Assembly (NCBI GenBank): GCA_002633005.1
Contig: NMRA01000142.1
Span: 790,860 to 854,859, forward strand
Source: Phoronis australis
Lineage: Eukaryota > Phoronida > Phoronidae
Direction: 5' to 3'
Length of the DNA: 64,000 nt
A program made the position numbers and the translations under genes. Position 1 is the first letter of the stretch; the number at the start of each line of letters is the position of its first letter. Positions 22,362 to 33,000 of this stretch are shown here, piece by piece. Under the pieces are notes generated by a model. The model did not search any database and was not told where the DNA came from. It saw only the letters and a list, made by a program, of their open reading frames with translations.

Positions 22362-22870
22362 AAGCTCCTATGGATGCTTCATCCGCCATAATCTTTTCGG
22401 CGAATTATGCCTCGCATTGATTAAGACATCAGTCACACTGAGTACCTTTTGCGCATAGAGGAACACCTTAGGAGTCCTTCGATGTTTTTAATTCCTCCCA
22501 AATCAAACAATCAAAACTAGAAAAAGTACTCCCGTAATCAAACTTTTTCTTCGAGCAGTCCTTCGTTCAGTTGTCCAAACTGGCAACTGGCCGTTTTTAA
22601 CACTGTACATGGCAGGTGGTATGACATCATATCTCCTGGCACGCCCATTGTTAAAAATGGATTACGGGAGTATTTGTTTGATTTGGGAGGAATTAAAGAC
22701 ATCGACGGCCTCCTAAGGCATCTCTCTGTGCACACAAGGTACTTATAATAGTGTGACTTTGATGTTTTAATCATTGTGAGGCAAAATTCGCTGAAAAGCT
22801 TCCGGCATGTGAAGTGCCTATATGAGCTCCATCTCTGGTTCGGGCCAGGTAGAGACAGTGGTCACTGTCA
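22362..22870. mobile_element. Foldback element A, copy A2 (uninterrupted)
   Basis: Left arm GAAGCTCCTATGGATGC, CTTTTCGGCGAATTATGCC, GATTAAGACATCA, and right arm TTTTAATCATTGTGAGGC, TTCGCTGAAAAGCTTCC, GCCTATATGAGCTCC are mirror images. Same family as A1; part of the inner right arm is deleted. Confidence 0.82.
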
Positions 22871-22944
22871 ATTATTATATGAGTTGTAAGACTTGTTATT
22901 CAGTACTGGCATTCTCATTAGCCATTTGCCGTTATGTACTATGC

Positions 22945-23398
22945 ATAGAAGGTATACAAGAGCGATCCAATATGGCGGACGAGCAGGTGAGCTTTGACTG
23001 AATAAAGTTAATAGGGTGGTAAATTGCGAGTGTCGATGCTTAACTTAATATTTATTTAGTGAAGAGCACGGCCACTAAAAACAAATGGAATTACCTGATT
23101 TAGGCTATATGCCTCAAATTCCAAAGTTCACTTTGCGATTAACTATGGGTACTGCAGATGGCGCATGTTCGACGTAATATTGCTTCAGAATAACAACAAG
23201 TGGCGACACGCCCTGGTGAGAGTCAGGAAATGAATATTAGAACACGTGTTCTATTCTTGGAACACGTGTTCCAATAAATTGAGCACCGATACCTGTAGTT
23301 ACAGATGTGAAGTGTATTTTTCACTGTCAAGCTAATTTTAATTGTCAAAAACTCGTCTGCTGGACAGGCGTATTGAGTCGCTCTTGTATACCCTCTAT
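22945..23398. mobile_element. Non-autonomous DNA transposon with 21-bp terminal inverted repeats
   Basis: GGTATACAAGAGCGA (22951-22965) is exactly mirrored at 23378-23392, and the match extends to 21 bp with one mismatch. TATA at the boundary could be a TA duplication of Tc1/mariner type, which I cannot prove. The interior has no coding frame but holds ATGGCGGAC near the left end and two GAACACGTGTTC palindromes. Confidence 0.7.
23240..23271. promoter_or_regulatory. Paired palindromic E-boxes
   Basis: GAACACGTGTTC occurs at 23240-23251 and again at 23260-23271, 20 bp centre to centre. CACGTG is the classical E-box of bHLH-zip factors such as USF or Myc/Max. They lie inside a transposon, between two divergent genes; a function is only a possibility. 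Confidence 0.4.
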
Positions 23399-23928
23399 AT
23401 AATGTCCTATGAAGAGTTGTGGTAGGCAGTCACTGAATCAGAAGCGCTATTTGACCCATGTGTGTTGTATTATCGCTGCACAGTTCGCGAATTATTGGTT
23501 GGATACAGTAGATGCTCACTTTGCTTTTTAAACATTGCTAAGCCTCTAGATGGCGCTAATGTCAAAACTGCCTATCCAACACTTGTGTCTATTGACAACC
23601 TATACAATTAGCTGTATAACTACCAAATACTAGGAGTTAAGGATGGTGGCTTGTATTACAGCGGCAGTTCTCCATCTTTATCAGTTACTCGGTTGTCCGA
23701 CATTGAGAATTAATAGCCCTGCTGAACTGAACTGGGCTGCTGCTAGCTTCTCTTTACTAGAAAGTCTAAAACTTAAATAAATCTACTATTATACTAGCTC
23801 AACTTGACCTGAATGTCTTATTCAAATGATACAAAACTCTAGTAAAGGTTTCTACGGTGAAGAATCACAGAGAAAAGATTAAAAACTGGATGATCGCCGC
23901 ACAAATGAAGAAGTTCATGATAAATCAA

Positions 23929-23957
23929 CGTTTCGTCTATTCGTTAGACATCATCAG
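23929..23957 (-). other. Hammerhead-like catalytic core, probable Penelope-like element or retrozyme relic
   Basis: The minus strand reads CTGATGA, T, GTCTA, ACGAA, TAGAC, GAAACG. The invariant CUGANGA and GAAA segments are present, separated by a perfect 5-bp stem (GTCTA/TAGAC) and a 5-nt loop. One extra U before the stem departs from the consensus. Flanks can form a short, imperfect stem I. Penelope-like retroelements are known to carry minimal hammerheads with this layout. Activity is doubtful; the family link is inference. Confidence 0.45.
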
Positions 23958-24239
23958 GATATTTACATAGGACAACAAGTGCCAACATACATCTCCTACA
24001 TCTTATCAAAGGCCGTGTGTGACTGAGAAGACCAGCAAGAACCCCTCCCTAGTCTTCATGTATTGTGCCTTCACTATACAAAACTCCTGGCCTGCTGTGT
24101 CTTAAATATCTCTTCCGGCCATGACATCATCTATTGCACTTTCCTTTGAATCCGAAATTACAGATTATGGTAAATCCCCATCAATGTGTTCATGATTAAC
24201 AACTGTGATAAAATTTCCATGTCTAATGTAAAACTGTTA

Positions 24240-24550
24240 AAAGAAAACAAAAAAGACCTGTTAAGGTGTACTGACAATTTCTCTTGTTTCACTCAACAGA
24301 AGCAGAGCTCAGGACATAAACTAAATCTCCCATTCTGTAGGGATGTTTGAGCACACACGTCACAATCACGTTTCATTTGGGCTTGTGCTATCTGCATAAT
24401 CCCTAGCCGTCAAGAGAGTCTGTTGGCTTTTATAGCATGGTCTTTGGGTCATTCTAGATAAAGAGGGTGTATATATGAGATCTACATGCCGATCAATTCT
24501 CTGACCCGTCATCTCTTCGTTGGTGGTAAGCCCCGTATGGTAATTCACTC
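24240..24550 (-). pseudogene. Degenerate Ty3/gypsy-type integrase C-terminal fragment
   Basis: The minus strand from 24545 reads LTTNEEMTGQRIDRHVDLIY, resembling the T-N-x-x-M-x-G ... D-L segment after the integrase core of Ty3/gypsy elements. About 170 bases further on, in a shifted frame, lies YRMGDLVYVLSS, like the GD-x-V-Y-V motif of the integrase C-terminal domain. Stops and at least one frameshift separate them. A decayed fragment ending about 90 bp before the UQCRQ start exon. Confidence 0.55.
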
Positions 24551-24645
24551 AGGATGAATGATTCCTATGCTGGCTTTGTGCTTTGAAAACCATTGCATTT
24601 CTAAGTTTGTCTAAATCTGTAAACATGATGTTTTCAGGCTCCACA

Positions 24646-24799
24646 ATGGGAAAGCGCTTCGGTCATCTGGCCCGCATGACTGGCATGATCACCTACACGA
24701 TCTCTCCGTTCCAACAGAAGGCGTTTGCTGGTGCTGTGTCTGATGGGATACCCAATCTGTTCAGGAGGTTCAGAGAGCAGGTCGGCTACATTGTACCCC
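24646..24799 (+). CDS. UQCRQ: UQCRQ coding exon 1
   Basis: Encodes 51 residues plus one base, MGKRFGHLAR to YIVP. The acceptor TTTTCAG (24632-24638) just upstream implies a separate 5' UTR exon that I could not place. The donor is at 24800. Confidence 0.95.
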
Positions 24800-25618
24800 G
24801 TGAGTATAACAGGTCGTATCGGTGGATCACAAGTCAATGGACATGTTTAGTATGATATCATTTTGAAGTTCTGGACATATATGAAAAATTTTATTGTGTT
24901 GTTGTCACCTAGTGACATTTGGTAAAATTTCGACTGTCTGTAGCGGTAATAGTCGGAAATAACGTGCCCGTGGTTTGAGAACCAGTTTGATGCCTGTTAT
25001 TCAGTAGAGAAAACTGGTTCTCAAAATGCGGGCACGTTATGTCTGAGCATTACCATCTGTAGCAGTTGACCTTAAGGGATTGTGGGATAGAGGTCATCCC
25101 GAGCTGCACTGCCAGCACATAATGAAATATGTACTGTAGAACTCACTTCATTTTTGGTCGTATTTCATTCCATCAAGCAGCCAGTAGTTCAGTTTATCAT
25201 TGGTATGAACAGATATGTAGCATCTACCCAGTATCAACTTCTGGCGCAACGAGCAGGTGATTGCCTGTTTAGCAATATCTGGATTCTGGTTTAGAGGAAT
25301 TCTTTCCCATAATTATGTGCTCTGGGAAATGCAGACATCGATTTTCACTATATATAAAAGATCAATATAATGAATCTTTCAAAATTTGAAAAATGACAAT
25401 TATTTAGTAACTATTTGTGTCTCAAATTGAAGAATGTTTACTGTATTCTATAGTGATACCTGGAAGTGAGTGACATTGTGGTTTTAAGGAATTATGCCAA
25501 TTTTTTTCATTTCTATTTTTCAGCATTCATTGTTGGCTATCTAATATGGGACTATGGAGAAAGGAAAAACGTAGAACTTTCCAGGAAAAACCCAAAAGAT
25601 TACGAGAATGACGTGTGA
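24646..25618 (+). CDS. UQCRQ: Cytochrome b-c1 complex subunit 8 (ubiquinone-binding protein QP-C), complete, two coding exons
   Basis: Small subunit of mitochondrial respiratory complex III in the inner membrane, packed beside cytochrome b. Exons 24646-24799 and 25524-25618 join in phase 1 (CCC C|CA) to 82 residues plus TGA, the same length as the human protein. Motifs run in family order: MGKRFGHLARM, ITYTISPFQQKAF, GIPNLFRRFR, then a single membrane helix FIVGYLIWDYG and the C-terminal RKNPKDYENDV. The donor is CCCC|GTGAGT and the acceptor TTTTTCAG. The start is set at MGKRF because the family begins there; upstream in-frame ATGs lie in what looks like intron, with an acceptor TTTTCAG ending 8 nt before the start. 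A possible polyadenylation signal AATAAA is at 26076. The neighbour PHKA is divergent and unrelated in function. Confidence 0.96.
24800..25523 (+). other. UQCRQ intron 1
   Basis: 724-nt intron. It contains a hairpin MITE at 24945-25054; otherwise T-rich towards the acceptor. Confidence 0.85.
24945..25054. mobile_element. hAT-like hairpin MITE, family H, copy 1
   Basis: 110-bp imperfect hairpin with arms GGTAAT...AACGTGCCCG...TGAGAACCAGTTT and the mirror AAACTGGTTCTCAAAATGCG. The direct repeat TCTGTAGC flanks it (24937-24944 and 25056-25063), an 8-bp target duplication typical of hAT elements. Confidence 0.8.
25524..25618 (+). CDS. UQCRQ: UQCRQ coding exon 2
   Basis: Completes a Pro codon, then FIVGYLIWDYGERKN to YENDV and TGA at 25616-25618. 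Preceded by a long T-rich tract and CAG. Confidence 0.95.
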
Positions 25619-26084
25619 TTTAGTGGTCGTGTGCTTTGATAGTTATTTATGAAGTGTTAAATGTGAGTGAAGCACGTTACATAGACAATATCAGGAAGGA
25701 AGACTAGGGAGTTATTGTACAAATGTAAAATACTCGCATCTTGCTTTTTAAAATGATTAGAGGCTAATCTGTGCACAGTTTTGTGTTCATGACTATGTGG
25801 AGATTGTTTAAATACAAGTATATGGTATGAACCAAGAATTTTTAATTAGTTTTTTATTAGGCCAAAACATATATTTGGTTCTGGTCTCTGTTTTTTGGAA
25901 AATTGGGTCGGTGGTGCAGTATTTTTTACTCACTCGCGTTTTCAAAAAAGAAAGTCCAACCGAGACGAGCAAAAATGATGCGGGAATTGTTTTTTTTTTG
26001 TTTCTTACTCACCACTTGACGAATCACAGCCCGAGTTTTAATTTGTATGACTGAAGGCACATTTTTATTTTCTAAAATAAACTT

Positions 26085-26350
26085 CTTCATATTTGGAAAA
26101 GCAATGCGTATAACCCTTCAACACCTCGAGAGCAAAAAAGCCAAGATGGGCCGAGTCGAAAGGGATGAAACAAAATTGCTTCATTCACGGACATTTAGAT
26201 ACATTGGGTGTTGTGGCATTCATTCAAATATTCCACAAGTGGCAGTTTGATGGTGAGAGAGTGACGAGGAATTTATGCTGGAAAATGTCCCACTGAATCA
26301 AATCCACACAAGAATGCAGAAGGCTGTCCAACTGTCCTATTGCCATCTAT
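26085..26350 (+). repeat. Dispersed repeat family C, copy 1
   Basis: Blocks GGCCGAGT, AAACAAAAT, TCACGGACATTTAGA, ATCCCACT-like, AATCCACACAAGAATGCAGAA and TGCCATCTATCATG recur in order at 35885-36125. Diverged, direct orientation. Confidence 0.6.
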
Positions 26351-28113
26351 CATGTCGCCCTACATCGGAAAATGACTACTGAAGGAGTATTGGTATTTGA
26401 AACATGTAGGAACACTAAAGGTTTCATATAAACCAGAATTTATCGAACAAGTTGATTTAGACCACATTACATCATAACACGGGTGGAACATGATGAAGAG
26501 CAGTGGTAGGTGGTCCAATTCCATAATGGAATGTGGGTTTGTAGAGGCTATACTAGTCAATTGAAGATGCTTTGTCTCATTAAATTGTGAATAGGCAAAT
26601 GGAGTACTAGTTTAAAAACAACCCTGGGTTATACGGTGTGCTGGAAACCATCCGAGAACCAGTTAGTCTCATTTTGTAAGTATTTTTATATGAATGAGTA
26701 TTGTAATGTCATTGTTACCCTAATGAAAAAAAGCTAAGTTTTTATTATTTGTTTATTTCACTACCAAATAACGATTGCATACTATTTGGAATTTCTAGGA
26801 TTTCTTTTCTGTTCACAATTGTTTTTCAGTCAGTTGTGGTGTTTTCTATAAAAAACCCAATTTATTTACTAATTGTTTCTTTTCCTGATAATACTTGTAC
26901 ACACAGTTCTCCCGGAAATCACGTTGGCGCTTGCTACAAATATAAATATTCACGGTTTTAATGAGAAGTAGCATCTTTATTTTTGTATGGTCTCCCCGCA
27001 GGCAGTACGTTGAATCATCTTGAACTTGTATTAAGTTACTTTTCTTTAGATTCAAAAGTTGCTTGACAGGTTTGCAATTTCAGGAGGATAAATAACCAAA
27101 ATTAATATAGTCCTGCAAGAGGCTGGTCAATAACAAAGAGACATGTCAAGTTAAGTATATATGTATGTATTATAATTTTACAAACATAATTACAAGCAAT
27201 ATGTTAATGTAAACAGTTTATAAAAGTTGTGTTATAAGAACAAAAGGTCGTGATTCACATGTTACTTCAAAACAGACAATTGTTCAGCCACGATGGATAT
27301 GCTTAAGCTAAGTCCTTGATTTAAACAGCTCGGGCAACGCTGTATCGACAACTTTCTTGTTGTGCAAACTCATGCCACTTCATGACGAAGGTTGTATGTA
27401 GCCTCACAGCGCTTACTACATGACATACATTGCCAACTTGGTACAGAGATCAGTTACAACCCTGTGCAGCGCTATCCATGAAAGCCATTACTTTGGTTCA
27501 TGTTTGGGGTGAAACCCTTGGTTTTTTTGTTTTTAATTTGATAAGTTAAAAGTTCCTAATTGCTCGTGATAAAAGAATGGACCCAATGTAGATCAATGCT
27601 TGTTTCAACAGGAATATTTTTTCCAGTTTAAATTAACAATTTTCCTCAACCCAATATTAGCGCTGCCAGGGTCTTAAAGATGTTTTCAATATGAAAATTG
27701 GCTTTCTTAAATTTAAACAACCACACATAATTGAAAAGGATTAATTTATTTCACAGCAAATTTGATTTCTTCTAGTTAAATGGGATTTCCTTCCTATATA
27801 TCACATATGGCCTCGACATGGAATGGCCAATTTACTCGAGCAAACTGATCTCGCAAACTTCCTTGCCATGACAGCAACAGGATTTTTGAGAGATTACCTT
27901 TAACGGTTTTTAATATCTATAATTGAAATATAAAGCGGTCCAGTTTTGGAAGAATTGGCTTTACCCAAGTGTAAAAATGTTTAGCGGTAAACATTTTCTA
28001 TTGCATTATAAAGAGGATTCAGGGACATTTTGTTCAGCTGAGTTACATAAATCAAAAAATTGCATTTAAGGTAAATGGTAAGAAGCGAAAATCCCTTTGA
28101 GAACAATAATGAT

Positions 28114-28223
28114 GGTAATGGTCTGATATAACGTACCCGAATTTTGAGAACCAGTTTTCCCCACTAAATAATGGGCATCAAACTGGTTCTCAAAATGCGG
28201 GCACGTTATATAAGACTATTGCC
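28114..28223. mobile_element. hAT-like hairpin MITE, family H, copy 2
   Basis: Same length and arm sequence as the copy at 24945, with ATAATGAT repeated on both sides (28106-28113 and 28224-28231). The loop is CCCCACTAAATAATGGG-like. Confidence 0.82.
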
Positions 28224-29806
28224 ATAATGATCAATAAAAAAACTTAGCTGCAGACAAAACAACTGACTGAACTTAGTTTCCATGCAACATTTGCAGAAAT
28301 AATCGGGCAAACTGTTGCATTCTACTTTCTTTTCATGACTTTGGTCATTTTTAACATTTATGCTAACACATCTATTAACATTTCACCACATTTGAGCAAG
28401 CCTTTGCAACCAGGAGGTTCTCGGAGTCACTGGATGTGTGAGGAAAACTTTGTGGTGTAGTCTGGCGTGTCCTTCATGTTCAGTCAATGCGTGTAACAGT
28501 GAACACTGCTACCTGTAAAATGGCAATTGCCACAATACAATAGCCTTCCGCTGGCTGTTAGTATGTTAAGTCAAGCAAGCTAGACGGAAATGCCATACTG
28601 TTTAACGGGATAAAGTTTTTGAAAAAGTTACTCGGTTTCACTTTTGAAGAAAGAAACATGTATTTTTAGCAACCGATATAATTTAGTATTTCAAGGAAAA
28701 CCTGTATTAGGTGACTACATTAGGGTCTACACATTGACTGACAGACAGGGAGATGACATTTGCTAAATAAAAATCTTAAGGCATATAATTCTGGGGAAAA
28801 TCTTACTGTGGCATAGATGTCCCTAGACTGACTATTGAAAAAACCCATGACATTGATAATGTCAGGGGATAGCCGTCAGAAATTCACCCGCACATCATAC
28901 TTGTGTTGATAATAAAGCCAACATCCCTCCGCTTAGTAAATCGGCCGAAACTCACAAGTGGCAAAGACTTGGTGCACAAACGGTTTCAATTGCACAGCAC
29001 TAGTAATGTGCATTGGTGATTTAACGAGGGCTGACGCTGATATTCTCATTCGCCAGCCACACCCCATAAAACGTTGGAAGTGATATGTTCTACAGAACTG
29101 ATGAGGAATTCAGCAGGACTAAATTATAAAGTATTCTGGTTTAAATATAATCCACACAATTCTTCCGCTAAATGTTTTCTAATCGGTACCAGTATACGAT
29201 ACTGCCTTGCGCAGCAACGACATGCATTTGTAACAAATTTTTGACAATACAAACCCCTTACATAAAAATACTTGTCAATTCCGTTGTTTAGGCACGTCCA
29301 TTAAGGTGTTATACTTGTTGAAAAAATAACACTGGCAACAGAGATAGTGCGTGTTTAACTGTTACAAAGTATATTATGACCTGGTTCACAAGCTGGCAAC
29401 ACTGAGTGAATACGAGTGAATAGCTGTTGCCACTGTGTATCAGCACTTGAGACAGGACAGTCTCCATTTCTTCGTCTACTGCATTACTAACAATAGTCGG
29501 GACATTGATTAAATACACAAAAGATTCAGGAGTCCCTTCTAACACAGGTGGTGCACCAGGCAGTAGACAAGAGTGTTGTGGGCATGACATTAGAGACATG
29601 TAGTTTTACAAGAGCCAACTAACATATTCAAAGTTAATAACTACTTTCACAATCAAATTAAATTAATGCCACGTGTACTTGTAAAAATCTAAGACGCTAT
29701 CATTTTAGTCCAAGACCCATTGCACGACCTTTGAACAAAGCCGACCTTGAACCAGACTTGACAGTCTCCACGTGAAAAGTCAATAGTTAAGTGGTTTCGA
29801 CATCAC

Positions 29807-30076
29807 GGGTCTGTTTCAAGAAACTGACTAAGATAGAAATTTGGTCTTGCCCTGCCACTTCATAATTGCTGAAAAAAGGTTTAGCCAAATAATTATGAGC
29901 ACATCAGTCTAGAAACAATTTATTGAAATTATCTCAGTAACTAGCAGAAGTGTGTAAATACTCAGACACTTTGGACATTTTGCTGTAGTGAGATTTATTT
30001 GTTTTCTGAAATAGTTGTGTGGAGCGCAAGACCAAATTTCTGACTTGTCTTAAGAGACTTTTCATGAAACAGGTCT
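29807..30076. mobile_element. Inverted-repeat element E, copy 1
   Basis: The left end TGTTTCAAGAAACTGACT...GAAATTTGGTCTTGC is mirrored by GCAAGACCAAATTTCTGAC...TTCATGAAACAGG at the right end. Non-coding interior. A partial copy of the right part is at 37650-37830. Confidence 0.75.
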
Positions 30077-33000
30077 CTGAATTAGGCACAAAATCCAAAA
30101 GTAGTAACCCAAGGAATCAGTAAAAGTCAGGGTTATAAAATACACATTGGTCCAATGATCTTCTCATTCTCTTTAACCATGATCCAACAAAAATAAGACC
30201 ACTGAAACATGGATAGGCAACAAAGGAAACCCACAACCCATAACACATTGGGTAACCCTAGATTGTGAGAGTAATGAGAATACCTATCAGATAACACGAT
30301 GGTGTTGGCCTGTACATATACAAAGAGAGACAATCATTTGCAAGATGTCGCATATGCTTTCAGCAATTGTCTGAGGGACTGTTCACTAAGATCACCATTT
30401 TCGTGAATGTATGTAACGGATGATTTGGGGAGGGGGTCGAGACCCGTTGCTAGAGCATACCTTGGGCATAATAAAAAAGACAAAATTCATCACTTCCCTT
30501 CTGCATTTTTCGCACCTAATGGTCAATGTAGGGTCTAAGCTTGACAAACAAGTGAAGACACCAGATAGACATCTTGTCTTTTCATCTTGTTTTCACTTTC
30601 ATTGGGAGGAGTCGGCCAACGGTTCATTAGGTACACTCAAGAAAATAATAATTGTGAGTTGAATATTACACTAGTTGTTCAGTTCAGAGGTCATAACACT
30701 TGACAGTCTGTGGTGTCTCTGACCCAGTGCAGACCATCAGTGATACATAAAATAACAATGGTCTGTAAACTGTGTGCGGTGCGTGCAGTTGACTGTATTC
30801 AGCTTCTTGAAACAAGACACGTCAGCTCATGGAATAGTTCTTTGGTCCTGTAATCAAAAGTGTTACAAAGAATAAATTAACAAAAAAGAGACTCCAACAC
30901 ATCCAATTAGAAAGTTGGGTTGATATCGTAAAATCTCGCAAATTTAGGACAAGATATGATTATCCACTGCAATTTGCACCAATCTACACCCTACTGGATC
31001 TCTGCGTCCAAATACCATGCTGAATTATTTCTCTGCAGGAGCTGAATGTAAAATGGGAATTGTGGCTTTCAATAAATTACTGCACAAGCCAAAAGTATTC
31101 AGACAAGATGATCCAAAACTCCAATCACGACAGCTGGGCAGAATCAAATTCATCGTTAGATTAGTCTTCCCTCAAGGCTGAGATGAAGTAGAATTACCAA
31201 GATTGTAAGGTGGCTAACTGGCTAAGCCTCTCAGTAATTAAGATACTGCCCCCATGTGAGTAATAGTTATTATCAGCTATTTTTGCTTTTCACACAATTA
31301 GCTGTCATGACAGGAAAAGGGGATTTAATCTATTATTAACAATGTACTTCCTTCAAGCAAGGTGACACACGGTTTTACCTTTAGCAAACAGGACTTAACA
31401 CCCACAAATTAATGATAAGATTGTGATCAAAAAGTGACTACTGCCAGGTTTGACTATGTATCAAACAGTGCCGCGGTGAATAGCAATCACAGGGATCTAT
31501 AAGACAAGACAAGACATGGAAGACAAATGAAATACTGTTTGTCATAGAAGATGAGTAACATAAATGCGTAAATAAATGCTTTATCTGTTTTAAGTTCTAT
31601 TCCAATTAGCAGGAAGTTTTGAGAAATTGAGGACAATCACATTCATGTGGAGGCCTTTGAAAAATGAAGAAACGTCAATTTTGAAAATTATTTTTGTCTG
31701 AAACAAGCGACATTTTAACGTAAATATCTTTGTAAAAAGCAGTGATGGCAATTTCAATGCTTTGCTAGGAAAAGACACTATGCATCTAAGTACGGACAGC
31801 TTGTAGCTTCTACAATGTGTTGTAAACTTTACTTCAGAACTATGGACACTAACAGCTGCTACTAGAGGTTTCAGCAAGTTTATTTCAGAGCAAACGGTAC
31901 TGAATATACAATGTAAGACTATAAACACAACAGGGACATTATCAAAATAATTGATGAAATATCTACTGTATGACCTGCATGATTCTGATCACTACACATA
32001 AAAGAATGGTAATTAGCTTTATTTCACAATTTGACTGAAAAATAAAATTTAAACATTTGAGCATTATCATTGAACCAGATGTTCCATGATCTAAACAGCG
32101 CTAAATACATCTCAAGATTTTGGTGTCCATATCCCATGGAACTGGGGAAATATTTTAGGGTTCAACCGCACACATTTTCACACTGATTATACATGCTAGG
32201 TGTTCCTTTCACGTTTCCTGCCCAGTAGATATGCATTCTATTGCTAGATCTTCCAATAGCAGGAGTCGCTCACTGTATAACCATCCTACATAACACAAAT
32301 AGTTTAACTATAGGGCGAGATATTTTCAGATGGAGAGAAATCCCACAAGCCCTAGAAGCCAGGAGTCCAGGCCACTACACATATGTAAACTTATAGATTT
32401 CCTGATCATAAATTGAATGACGCTACGATGAATAGGCAGATATGATAAAACTCCAATGCCAGCTTCTTACTCATGTAAAATCAATGTGGCTTGCAGGCAT
32501 AGATGGTTTCACTACAGCTGTCCATCCAATGATGTGTCATTCACGGAATTAGTTTGTGACACATTTACAAGTTGCTTGGAACCAATGAATCAGTTACTAA
32601 AGGGCCATGCTGGTCTGAACGGGATTTGAACTCTGCTGCCGCGTTTGAACTCCACTGCCCTCTGCTGCTGGTGTCGAGACTTAAACTCTGCCATTATTGT
32701 GGCGGAAGTTAGGGCAAACTATGTGACATGCACATACCACATGCATGGAGATGGTATGACTAACAGTTCCAAACACCTGGCTGCTTCAGTCAACAATTGA
32801 AGACCAATAGTCTCTGGTGAATTAATGGGTGTTAACGACACAACTTAAATTTAAACTGGCTGTACCCACCTTAGGTAGTCAAAACATTAACTTCTGATTA
32901 AGACCACTTTCTGGTACGAAATACATCTCAACTTGTTCCTTACTCAGATGGAGAATCAGTTTTGAGACTTGAGACCATGATTGACACCTAATCTGACATG

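Larger units (their letters stand above)
20146..24645. other. Interval between PHKA and UQCRQ start codons, filled with transposable elements
   Basis: The two genes point away from each other, so both promoters should lie here or in unidentified 5' exons. From left to right: hairpin B, element A1 with a nested MITE, element A2, a 21-bp-TIR element, the hammerhead-like motif and the integrase relic. No TATA box or CpG cluster stands out. Confidence 0.75.

Noticed and set aside
22973-22986. ATGGCGGACGAGCAG followed by GTGAGC as a coding first exon of UQCRQ
   Set aside because: Splicing to the UQCRQ acceptor at 24639 would put this ATG out of frame, and the family starts at MGKRF in the next exon.
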